64,000 nucleotides of DNA, taken from Rugalucina vietnamica. Lineage: Eukaryota > Mollusca > Bivalvia > Lucinida > Lucinidae. Below, piece by piece: positions 1 through 12,100 of the stretch (positions are counted from its first letter, which is position 1; every line of letters begins with the position of its first letter). The stretch covers positions 14,999,957-15,063,956 of the forward strand of contig OZ024874.1 of the NCBI GenBank assembly GCA_964017185.1. The letters run 5' to 3'. The notes beneath the pieces were generated by a model. It had not been told where the DNA came from. It searched no databases and saw nothing but the letters and a program-made list of their open reading frames with translations. The position numbers and the translations under genes were made by a program.

Positions 1-137
1 AAACATAAGAAAAAAAATTATGTTTAGGTTTTTAAGTTTCAACAGTAGAACAAGCTTTATTTGGCTTTTTACTATCATGCTGTTCTTCACTAATTTGAAG
101 GGCATGGAAAAAAATTAAATGCTTTTATTTTTTCTAG

Positions 138-198
138 ATTGTTAGAAATGTTGAGTGAAGATGTGATGCGAGAATTGATTCAGTATTATAGAAACCTT
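138..198 (+). CDS. IBTK: IBTK-like exon, helical segment before the TPF motif
   Basis: Acceptor AG at 136-137 and donor GT at 199-200. The first base completes a codon from an exon outside the window. It encodes 20 residues, LLEMLSEDVMRELIQYYRNL. It ends in phase 0 and joins 730-1077. Confidence 0.65.
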
Positions 199-3100
199 GT
201 AAGTTGCTGTAAATTTGTTTCAAGTGAAAATAGTGCAATTTTATTCATTATTGCTTATAGTTATTGCCAAAATGAAAATTTGATTACCCTTTAGTAAGCT
301 TTTGAAATTTGTCTTTTGTATGTTTAGTTTACATTCTCTAACATATGTGTAAATCACAACTTTATAATAACACTCTTGTTGGGGTCCAAGCCAGTTTCTG
401 TGTAAGCAGCCCTATCCATGTAGCAGAATTTGTCTAAAAATGGCTATTTTGGGTCCATCACTGATCAGTATTATATCCATAACTGTGCAGTAATGAACTG
501 TGTAAAAAGGTTGATATATAATATGAAAATACAAATGCAGATATGTTTGTACTTCAGAGGAATAGATCAAGCTCTAGTTCATCAAAATTGATGTGTATTT
601 AGGAGAAAATTGATTCTGATCTCAGTTTTAAAAGTAGTTTCTTTGAAAATAGTCTATGTTACTCTCAATACAGGTCTTGAAAGTAAGGAAAAAATAATGT
701 CAACAAGTCCTTGCTTGCTCATGTTACAGATCCCCAACATGTCACGAAGACATCTCACCCCCTTTGATGAAGGCCCTGAGAAATGGTACCTAGAATCTCT
801 AGTCAATGAAGAAATGCCCCCTACCCACACAACGGGAATCTCGCTAGATAACAAGAAAATAAAATCCAAGAGAAAAAGACACAGGACTAAAAGTGGTACA
901 GATGAGGGTCAAGAGGTCAAAGGTCAAGGTCAGGGGTCAAGAGGTCAGAGGAGGGTCTCAGAGAGGCAGCTGTCCATTAGTTCCGATGTTAGTGCCAAGT
1001 CGGATGAAGAGATGGTTGAAGTTATGGAGAAGTTGAATGTCAAAGATACTTCAGAGAGCTCGACTAAACAGATAAAGGTATAGAAAATAGTTACCACTAT
1101 AATATGCATACAAATATGAACCTTCCTGTGAGAAAATCAACATTTTGGGTTTCCAACTAGGTCGGACACAAATTAGGCTGTACAGCCACAGAAGAAGGCC
1201 AGAAGCTTGAAAATTCGGATGTACAAAGAAGACGGATTGTACGAAGTGTAAAATGTTGCCACTTTAATCTGAAGCAGAATTGTTCTATTGTATGGTTAAA
1301 TATATGTGTTTGTGTTAAAATACTAGGGGTAGCATAACACTTTAAAAATCCAACTTTTATATATAAAAAAAAAAAATAAAATAAAATAAAAAAGAATGTA
1401 AAAGTACATTATCAGGTGTATTTATGACAGGTATGCTATTTTTAGACCAGATAAGTATGTATTGATTATTGACATTTATGTAAATAAAGTCTATATAAAA
1501 TTCATGATATTTATAGATCAAAAACATACCTTAAAAGTTTAAATAGCAAAAAGAAAATCTTTATACCAGCAACTAGTCCATTTTCTTTTATTTTGAGATA
1601 TAACAAGTTTAATAGATAAATTTGCATAAAATGTATTATGCAGCTATATGTTTTTAGTAAATTACATATTTAAGGGCATTAAAAAAGAATTACAACATAA
1701 TTAATCAAATACTCAAACTTGATATCAGTAAACAGGAAAAGTTATATAGGTGTATTGAGGTTTAAACTTTTAATGATATGCGAACCCTAGATGTATAACC
1801 TTGCTAATAGTAAGGTCTCAGTTCTTCTGAGAATCGGAACAAGCCATAGCACTGAATTGTAAGAAATCCATAAATGTCTGGCTATGAAGACACAAACCAG
1901 CCTTAACTTCAAATGAGGTTTTAAGGAGGGCTGCAATTTAAATTTGCCTATGTGAACCTGTGCATGAGAAAACCAACAATTTGAGTTTCTGACCAGGTCT
2001 GACCCAAACCAGGCTGTACAGTCACAGAAGATGGTTAGATGCTGGAATTTTTTATGCCTCCATTTTATGGGACTTTTGCCCAACATTAGGATGTCATGAC
2101 ACTCAAAATGTGCCTCATGAATATAACCGCTCAATCAAACCAATAAGGCTTAAAATGTATGGATGGTTTTGACTGAACCACTTTTCCTGGACAGGCTCAG
2201 ACTTGAGTGGTTAACCAGTAATCAGATGGTCGGTCAGTAATTAAGAAGCTTTGCCTGGCGACACAAACAGCCCATCTATTACTCCTAGGTCCCAATGGGC
2301 GGGGCCCATATTCCCACATATTGTAGACGGTAACTATTAATTCATTTCAGGTCTCAATTCCTACCCTGAATTTATCAGCATTAAAGCCACAGTCTAGCCA
2401 GAATGGTCATACAGGGTGGGGCACCAAGGTGTCAAGCCCCCCATCTGGGGCGTGGTCAGCCCCCAGGGAGCAGGTGTCACCGCGCAGCCCTGGAGAGGCA
2501 ATTAGTCTTAGAGACATCATGGAGAAAGAGAAGAATGGGACCAGCAACGCTAGGTGGGTAATGTTGCTTTGGCTACACTCTTGTTTCTAACCAAAATCTA
2601 CCTAAAAATACTTGGACATCCTAAAATTGGTTATAATAACACTAAACTTTGACTGAACAGGTTGTACAGTCTAGCTTGTGGTTACGGCCACCTGTATTAA
2701 GCGTGCCCCTCCGTTCAACGGCCAGTTGGACTTCCCCCCGAACGATTTTGCATGCAAATGACCCTGTATTAAGCACGCACCTTTCTAACGCGGCCACCGT
2801 GCGGCATTTTTCATCCACAACCGATAGATTTCCTTGTTTAAGCGGCCATGTTTTGGGACTGCTCGCCAAAATATTGAACTTCAATCCGGTCATAATTTCG
2901 GTTCTGTTTTGTGTACTGCGTCGGTCGTAATCGGTCACTCGTCGCACCGAATTGGCAACCCGTTGAACCATTTTTTCTCTGCGACGGACAAATCAAACAC
3001 GCAAAAGGGAAAATATTCATGGTACCCCGCTTGAATATCCTGATCGCTTAGAAGCAGATATGCTCTCGGAAACCAGTCGGTCAAGGTAAAAGCCGATTGT

Positions 3101-6100
3101 TTACAAGTGTTAATCTCTCTTTGATAGCCTTAATTATGAAACAAACTGAGCAATTGGACAGGTGTATGCAATTGCGTGTCAATGAGTGTTTGTTCGGTGA
3201 TAAATAAAGGTGAGAAAACCCGATTGCGACCGAGCAATTAGACATGTGTCTGCAATTGCGTTTAATGAGTGTTTGTTTTGATGTTTATTAAAGGTGAGAA
3301 AACGTTATTGGGACCGATTTTCGCACCGAATAATTAAGGACAACTCGGTGCATCCAACCATCTTCTTGTGCTTTGATCAACCTAATTGCCATTTTATTTA
3401 TTTGTGACACCATTTTCAGGCCAATTAAAATTTCCAAAGTAGAATGAAAAAATAAATAAATTAAAAAAAAAATAAAATAAAATAAAAAATAAATAAAATA
3501 AAACTGTAATTGTAGCCATATTGACACATTAGTGGTTAAATTTGCATTTCCCCACTAATGCAACAATACAAGCCATCTGATGAGTCGGCCGGGCAGAAAC
3601 AGATTTTTTTGACCCTGTATTAAGCAAGCACCTGTCTTAAGCAAGCGATTTTGCATTTTCCCTTGGCCGCTTGCTTAAGACAGGTTAGACTGTACTTGCA
3701 ATGCGAATTACTTCAAGGACAATACAGCCGCGGTGGTGTAATGGATTGTGTATTCGCTTAGCAATCAAGTGGGTTGCAGGTTCGAAACCCAGTTGGTACA
3801 TGAGCCTGTCAGGATGGCGACAAATTTTCACCCTGACGTAATGAAGGCAAACCACCCATAGGGGTGTAACATCTGGGTCTGCACTGTTTGTGAATACCAA
3901 TCTATCAAGAAATTAGCTGATCTGTCATTTAAGTCAACAATCCCCTGCTTCCCAACTTCATAAACTGTCATTTGAGCTAATGCGACTTTATCTGAAGAGA
4001 CGCATAGTTATCATTTGGGCTGCGTCCTGAGAACACCAGATTTTGCCTTTGCGAAAACAAAGGTGCAGATCAGCTGTGCAGTAACTGCACAGCTGATCAG
4101 CGCCCTTTGTTTTCGCCACCCAGATAGTGTAATCACTGGCCTTGTTAAATCCAAAATTTCATTAAAATCAAGCTTCTAGCCTTTTTCTGAGACTGTACAG
4201 GCCGGTTTGTGTCAGACCTGTTCGGAAACCACATTGTTGGTTTTCACATTACGCGGCTCATTTTGAGGGATGTCATTTGTGTTCATATTCTTAGCTTTAT
4301 CTCATTTTAGTCATGAAAAGAAATCTGGTCGATTCTCTTGGAAAAATGTCAAGAAACAACAAAAACAGCAGCAACAGCAGCAACAAGAGCAGCAACAGCA
4401 GAAAGATAACAGTTTTACTGAGACTCCTAAACAACCAGTGCCAAATAGTCCATGGTTGGTCAAAGAATTTTTTTCTCTTTATCAGCTTAGAAGATTGATT
4501 CATAACGTAAACTTGCTCATGCAGTAAACAAATATTTTTTGAGATTTAAAAATTGAAAATTTTCAGCTGAATTTTTTTTTTTTATATTTTTAGCTCACCT
4601 GAGCCGAAGGCTCACAAGGTGAGCTTATAGTATGGTAGTCGCACGGTCGTCTGTGGGTGCATCCGTCCGAGCGTTCACTTTTTCAGTCTTGAATATCTCC
4701 TTAAGACAACAAGGCCAATCGCAATCAAATTTTATCTGAAGCATCATTGAGGAGGGGGAAAGGTTGCATTAGGTTTTGGGCCAGGTCGGATCAGAACTCT
4801 GGTTTCCATGGCAACAGATAGCTCCCATTGAGTTATAATGGGGAAAATGTTGTGGCCACTCTAACAACTTCATTTTTGATTGGATCTTCTTCATTCTTGG
4901 GAATAACAAGGACAATCATAATATCTGGGATAAGTTTGAATTTTGGCCCGGTTCGACCTCAGATTGCGGTGTTAGCTGCCCTTGAGCGTCTGGAAAAATC
5001 CCCATAGACTTATAATGGGAGAAATGTTGTGGCCACTCTAGCGCCTTTATTTTTCATTGGATCTTCTTGATTCTTGCAGGCAACAAGGACATCTATAATA
5101 TCTCAAATGGGTTCGAATTTCAGCCAGATCCGACCTCTGACTGTGGAGTTAGCTGCCTTTGAGTGTTTGAAAAATCATTATTTTGTGGTGTGGCCACTCT
5201 AGCGCCTTCAATTTTGATCAGATCTTCTTCATACTTGAAAGTAACAAGGATAGCCATAACATCTCGAATGAGTTCGAATTTCAGCCAGATCCGACTCTTG
5301 ACTGCAGAGTTATCTGCTCTTGACTGTGTGAAAAATCAATATTTAGTGTTGTGGCCACTCTAGCGCCTTCATTTTCATTCGGATCTTCTTTATTCTTGGA
5401 AGTAACAAGGACATCCATAACATCTCGGATGAGCTCAAATTTCGACCGGATCCGACCTCTCACGAAGGAGTTATCTGCCCTTGAGTGTTGTGGCCACTCT
5501 AGCGCCTTCAATTTTGATCAGATCTTCTTCATACTTGGTAGTAACAAGGATAGCCATAACATCTCGGATGAGTTCGAATTTCTGCCAGATCCGACCCTTG
5601 ACTGCAGAGTTATCTGCGCTGGCCACTCTAGCGCCTTCATTTTTATTCTTCTTTATTCTTGGAAGTAACAAGGACATCCATAATATCTCAGGATGAGTTC
5701 TAATTTTGACCAGATCCGACCTCTGACTGCGGAGTTAATTGCCCTTGAGTGTTTGAAAAATCAATATCTTGTTAGCTCACCTGAGCCGAAGGCTCACAAG
5801 GTGAGCTAATAGGATGGCCATGATCCGGCGTCCGTCCGTCGTCGTCCGTCGTCGTCCGTCGTCGTCCGTCGTCGTCCACAATTTCAAAAATCTTCTTCTC
5901 TGAAACCGCTTGGCCGATCTAGTTGAAATTTTATGTGGAGCCTCCTTGGGTAGTGGCATTTCAAGTTTGATCGCGAAATCCAGGTCACATGACCAAGATG
6001 GCCGCCACGCCCATATATGTTAAAAACCGCTCAAAAATCTTCTTCTCCAGAACCGGTGGGCCGATTTCCTCTAAACTTGGTATGTAGCATCGGGGACTTA

Positions 6101-9100
6101 AGCCCATCATAGTTTGACAAAATGATGACCCTTGGATGACCTTGACCTATTTTACGGCAAGGTCAAATTTGGAAACATAGGCTTTTACATGGGAAAAAGT
6201 GAAAACTATGGATTTTTTGAAAACTATTGCAGCCTGAGGCCTGAAAAGTGGTAGATGCAAACAACTAATGGAGTAGATGAAGGTATGTGATTAATTTAGG
6301 TCAAGGTCATCTCTTGACCTTGGCCAGTCTGTCGTCCATACACACTTTTCAAAGATCTTCTTCTCTGAAATTGCTGGGCCAATCAAAGTGAAATTTTATG
6401 TGGAGCATCCATGGGTAGGGGAGACGAAAGTTTGATCGCGAAATCCAGGTCACATGACCAAGATGGCCGCCACGCCCATATATGGTAAAAACCACTCAAA
6501 AATCTTCTTCTCCAGAACCGGCAGGCCGATTTTCATGAAATTTGGTATGTAGCATTTGGGACTCCAGCCCATCATAGTTTGATAAAATGATGACCCTAGG
6601 ATGACCTTGACTTATTTTACGGCAAGGTCAATTTTGGAAACATAGGCTTTTACATGTGAAAAAGTGAAAACTATGGATTTTTTGAAAACTATTGCAGCCT
6701 GATGCCTGAAAAGTGGTGGATGCAAACAACTAATGGAGTAGATGAAGGTATATGATTAATTTAGGTCAAGGTCATCTCTTGACCTTGGCCAGTCTGTCGT
6801 CCATACACACTTTTCACAGATCTTCTTCTCTGAAACTGCTGGGCCAATCAAAGTGAAATTTTATGTGGAGCATCCATGGGTAGGGGAGACGAAAGTTTGA
6901 TCGTGAAATCCAGGTCACATGACCAAGATGGCTGCCACGCCCATATATGGTAAAACCACTCAAAAATCTTCTTCTCCAGAACCGGCAGGCCAATTTTCGC
7001 GAAAGTTTGTATGTAGCATTTTGGACTCCAGCCCATCATAGTTTGATCAAATGCTGACCATAGGATGACCTTGACCTATTTTGCGGCAAGGTCAATTTTG
7101 GAAACATAGGCTTTTTCATGGGAAAAGGCGAAAACAATGGATATTTTGGAAACTGTTGCAGTCTGAGACCTGAAAGTTGCTAGATGCAGACAACTGATGG
7201 AGTCAATGAAGGTAAGTAATTAATGATGGCCAAGGTCATTTCTTGACCTTGACCCAAGGTCATTTGAATATCGAAATTAAAATTATAGTTTTCTCAGAAA
7301 TCACTGGGTTTGGAAACTATTGCAGCCTGAGACCTGAATCTTTGCAGATGCAGACAACTTATGAATTCAATAAAGGTGTGTGAGTATTCAAGGTCAAGGT
7401 CATTTCATGATGACTTAATACTCCAGGATCAGGCTTCAGGTGAGCGTTCTCAGGACCATTGGTCCTCTGGTGTTGTGGCCACTCTAGCATCTTTGTTTTT
7501 CAGTGGATCTTCTTCATTCTTGCAGATAACAAGGATAATAGTCCGGTAGAAAAAGAGCTGAATTCAGAGAGGACCTGGAATTGAGTTCTAAAGTTTTTTT
7601 CTTTACTGAATCTTGTTTAGCAGACCTTGCCCTTGAAGAATCCAAATGATGCCACTTTGGCATCATTGAGCATTTTGATATATTCAAGATGGTGTCCAAG
7701 ATGGAAGCCAGAAATAGCAAATATCAATATTTTGCATCTGAGAGGACCTGGAATTAAGTTCTAAAGTGTTTTCTTTACTGAATCTTGTTAAGCAGACCTA
7801 GCCCTTGAAAAATCCAAGTGATGCCACTTTGGCATCATTGAGCATTTTGATATATTCAAGATAGTATCCAAAATGGAAGCCAGAAAATAGCAAAAATCAA
7901 TATTTTTACTTATATGGGACAAATCTATGATTTGATTTATTGGTTTGCTCTTTAGTAAGACATGGATAAAGAAGTTATGAAACATAACAGCTCATAACAA
8001 GCCATAGCATTTTTTGTAGCTTTAAGAAACTAAGATGACATCCAAGATGGCGGCCATGATAAGAAGCACAAAAACACAATTTTACCTGTTAACATTTGAG
8101 ATGTTGTGCTAATGTAAACATTTTGTGTAAGGCATATCATTTTAAGAAATGGAGGCATGTCTTTTTCACCAATTATCTAATTACAATATGCAGGATGGCA
8201 TCCAAGATGGTAGTCAAAACATCAAAACTGTATTTCATGTTTTTTTACGCTTGTATTAACTGTGCAATACTTCATTTCTTTAGCAACCTGCATAATAATA
8301 TACATGTCATCCATTTGTGTATCATGTCAGTCCAGTCTAATTTTGGCAATAATCCATCCAGTGCATTCGGATACGGGACAGGACGAGTCCGTCGGTAGCA
8401 GTATTTAAGAGCGTATGTGCCCACTTGTCTGGTATCTGGTCCGTCTGGGGTCAGTGTCTAGCTATAATGCTGTTCTTTGTAATTGTTTCTTTGTAGTTTG
8501 TATTCCGTCTTGTACTGATGATATGTCTTTTGTATTTTGTAATTCCTCGCATGTCATATGACTTCGAGAGAATAAAGATATATTTTGACTTGGCTAAGAG
8601 CTTAGATGTTTTCGTAAATTTTGCCAAGTAGTAGCTCATACGTGGGATTATCAAAAATTACGTGGACTTTTCTTATAACTTATGACTATATGACTCGATT
8701 TCACTAAAACTTTCAGTCCACATGGACCCATGTAATATGCAGTAGTGTGCAAAATTTCATCACAAGCCCTTTATCCGTTACAAAAATATCGTGAAATGAA
8801 AACACCTACCTTCGCCACCATGGAGCACTCCGATGACGTCAGTGACGTCGACTCAACAACACTGATTTTAAACCACAAAATTTGCTTTTTAGGGCTACTG
8901 ATTTTTACAGTTACACTTCTTAAAGTATGATTAAAAATTGTTTAACTATTGGAGCATGGTTTAAATTACCAATCTGTATAAAATTTTTAATGAATTGCCT
9001 TGATTTGAGAATAAATTTGGACTAAGCATAAGGATGCTAACTTTTAGCATCATGATTTAGACGTTTGAACATTTTCAATGACGGATATGAATTTCGATAT

Positions 9101-12100
9101 TTATTTGGGTCCTATTTGTTCAAACGTGCACGCAATGTTTCATTTGTAATGCTTTATCGAAGGACCTGATATGTGTTGCATGAAATTCAGACATCGCTTA
9201 AACATTATGATAAAAACAAACATGTATGCTAAAGCAAAACAACGTAGGTGCACAACCGGTCCACCGTAGTTTTGGAGCAAGCATAAATTGTTTTGTTATG
9301 GATTCATTAAGACACATGGCACGTTTGGCTGTGATCTGCAAAACCGTTTTGAAGAAAACACATAAGAAATGCGATACTGCAGTGCCAAACTTAACGTCAT
9401 TTCTGACGTGCTCCGTGATGGGGAGGGTGGGGTAAGAAAAAACATCACCAAATGCTAATTAAACATTTTAGATTAACAAAACTTTCAGAATCTAGAAGAG
9501 TTAAGCTAGTTTATCGTCAGCTGAAATTTGAATATGTTTGCCAGAACTGTTGTCAAGTTATGAGAAAAGTCCACGTAATTTTTGATAATCCCTCGTATAT
9601 GAGCGCGGATCAGACAAAAGAGGTCTGGGCAGTAAAGTACATTGTATGCAATTAAAATTTAACAAACCAAATAAATTTGAAATATTTGGCATGCTCTGAT
9701 ATTTATGCCAAACTGCTTTGATATTGTTAAACAATCCAAGACACATATAGTATCTTATGAAACAACGATATTAGTATCACGCATATTGCCATGGCAATCG
9801 TTGCGCCATAAGGAATACCCTCATTTTAAAAAAATGTACGCTCTTTGTTGAACATATTTTATCAAATTGTGTGTGAATTTGTGCCTATTTCATAATCTGA
9901 ACGGTGGTATAGGTGTTGAATTTCAAGGAACAATTAGAAATTTGAGAATTTCAGTCATAGATTCTTTTCAGTACAATGGTATAAAGAAGTTAACATCATC
10001 AATGTCAAAACGCCATCAATATTTTTATGGCGTCATGTTTAGACTGCTACACACCTTATGATTCTCATATATTTATGCAGATTATCTCTTCAAACTTTCA
10101 GGAAATACTCAGCTAAACCTGGTCTTTCACATTGTTATTTATATATATTAATTTTGAATTTTTAGGACATAAGACCCCTCTTGTCAGATCTTGGCCCCTA
10201 TATATTGTAGCGAGCTCGGGCTATTCGCGTTCTGATTGATGCTGTTTTCGTCGAGCAATTTACCGTCAAAGTTTTTATTGTCATTAGTTTTCGCGGTTCG
10301 CTTCGCCTCACCTGTATTTTTGTGTATTTTGACCGATTCGCGTCGAGTTAGCCATTGGCACTTCATCGGTTTATAGATTCCATGTTTATGCAATTGTCCC
10401 TTCGTCGATTTGTTTCGTTTTCCTTTTATTTTCGCTGGAAATCGCGGTTGAATTTGCTTCGCGTATCTGACAGATTGTTTTACTTTCGGTTTCGAGTGCG
10501 CATCGTTCTGCGCCGACCTCAAATGCGACGCCTTCCGGGTCAAGACCTGTCACGTGACCTGGTCAACTCGACCAGGCGACTCGTTGAACTGCGTCGCCTG
10601 TGACCTTCCGGTGAGTCGCGACCAGGCGACTCGCCCCGCCCCTTTAGGTCGTGTTCATATAAATAGCGCGAGGGCGACCAGTTTTGGTGGGTTGTGTCTC
10701 CAGCTTTCGTCTGTGGCGGTCATTCATTCTACGTTTTGTGCCATAGAAATTACTTAAAATCACTTTATGCTTTAGTTGGACAACATTTGAGGAAAGTTAC
10801 ACTGAAATTCATACTGGCGAAAGACTTTACATTAATAATCATTACATTTCGTGGATTTTGTGCATTAAATCTCGATCGTTGTGACATTTAGTTAGCGAGA
10901 TTACCCCACCCACTTAGTGAAGCCACACTACTCTACCCTGAGGATTCATTGAAAAGTATCTGGGACCTATAGCCACGGATTTGCTGTAGTTTATGTAATT
11001 CACACCAACAAAGAACCTTATTCTAAGTTTTCTGATTAAACCAAGAATTACCTGAAATCATTCTCAGTGTTTATTTATGTACCAGAAAACATGGACAACC
11101 TTTAACCCCAGACCACCCCCGGCCTCAAGGTTGTTACACTGGTAGCAGCGGTGGGATGATGACAACTGCCAGAACGGAGTTGCCTTACCCATGTAGTCCC
11201 CAGGCCAAGACTCGGGGCGAGTCTTCTCGGAGGGGGAAGTAATGTAACGGGATAGTCTCCCTTGTAGAATACGTTGGTGCAACGTAGTAGCGGCATATTA
11301 GCGGGTAGTAATATGCAAATTAGAAACTCGACAATTTGTGATTAGAGTAAGTGTTAGGTATATAGCGCAGTAAACCACCCTTGGTGGATGAGCATGCTTT
11401 TCCACCGACGGGGTTTCTGTGGCTTGGCTTGGCCGTTTGTTACACTGGTGGCAGCGGTGCAGATTTCGATTAGATTCCAGTTCCGAGAGCTCGGCAGGAA
11501 TTTTCTGGTACAGACATTCGGCTACCATTATGTTGAAGGTGATTTCAAATTCTGAGAATGGGATGTGCTGTTTTAAAATTCTGTTGGTTTAGAAAACTGT
11601 GAGTATTTTCCATGGTGTTCATAATCATAAACCTAGAAGCTACCTCTATAGTGATGGGAACCCCCTGTGATAAGAAAAAAAAACAAACAGAAAAAACCTG
11701 GGAGCTTCACAATCAAAATTGTATCATGTTTACGAATTTCAGATGTGAATTAACAGTTGAGATGTTGAACCCAGATGATATGACATTACCAGTCATAGAA
11801 GATACCTTAACGGTTACAGAAGATGAACAAGTATAGTTATCAATAGGATTTGGGTTCACATGTAAACAAGAAACGTACACACATATATTCACATTTTGTT
11901 TAGTCCCAGGTCAAGGTTGGAGACACAACCCACTGCCAGTCAGCCCAACTCCTCTAGGGCACCAGAAGTTAATCAAAAACAAAAGCCAGGTCTTGTCTTC
12001 TTGTAAATTCTGCCAGTGAAGGCACACCTATCATGATTGGCTATGCTTAGTTATTAAATTTTGTATATAAATAACAGGGGAGAGAACAGGGGAACAAACA

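Noticed and set aside
3722-3800. Possible functional tRNA gene
   Set aside because: A and B boxes are present, but the sequence does not give a proper acceptor stem or anticodon arm and continues into repeat sequence. Better explained as a SINE head.
4297-4503. Minus-strand frame with a long leucine run
   Set aside because: Mirror image of the poly-Gln coding exon (CAG read backwards).
5828-5878. GTCGTCCGTC tandem run as an independent minisatellite
   Set aside because: It is part of the 5' region of repeat B; the same type of tract appears in the reverse B copy near 39120-39150.
11612-11836. Possible extra IBTK exon (TTTCAG then a short acidic frame)
   Set aside because: Lies inside the LTR element, runs into a stop, and the 4454-19395 exons already join in phase.
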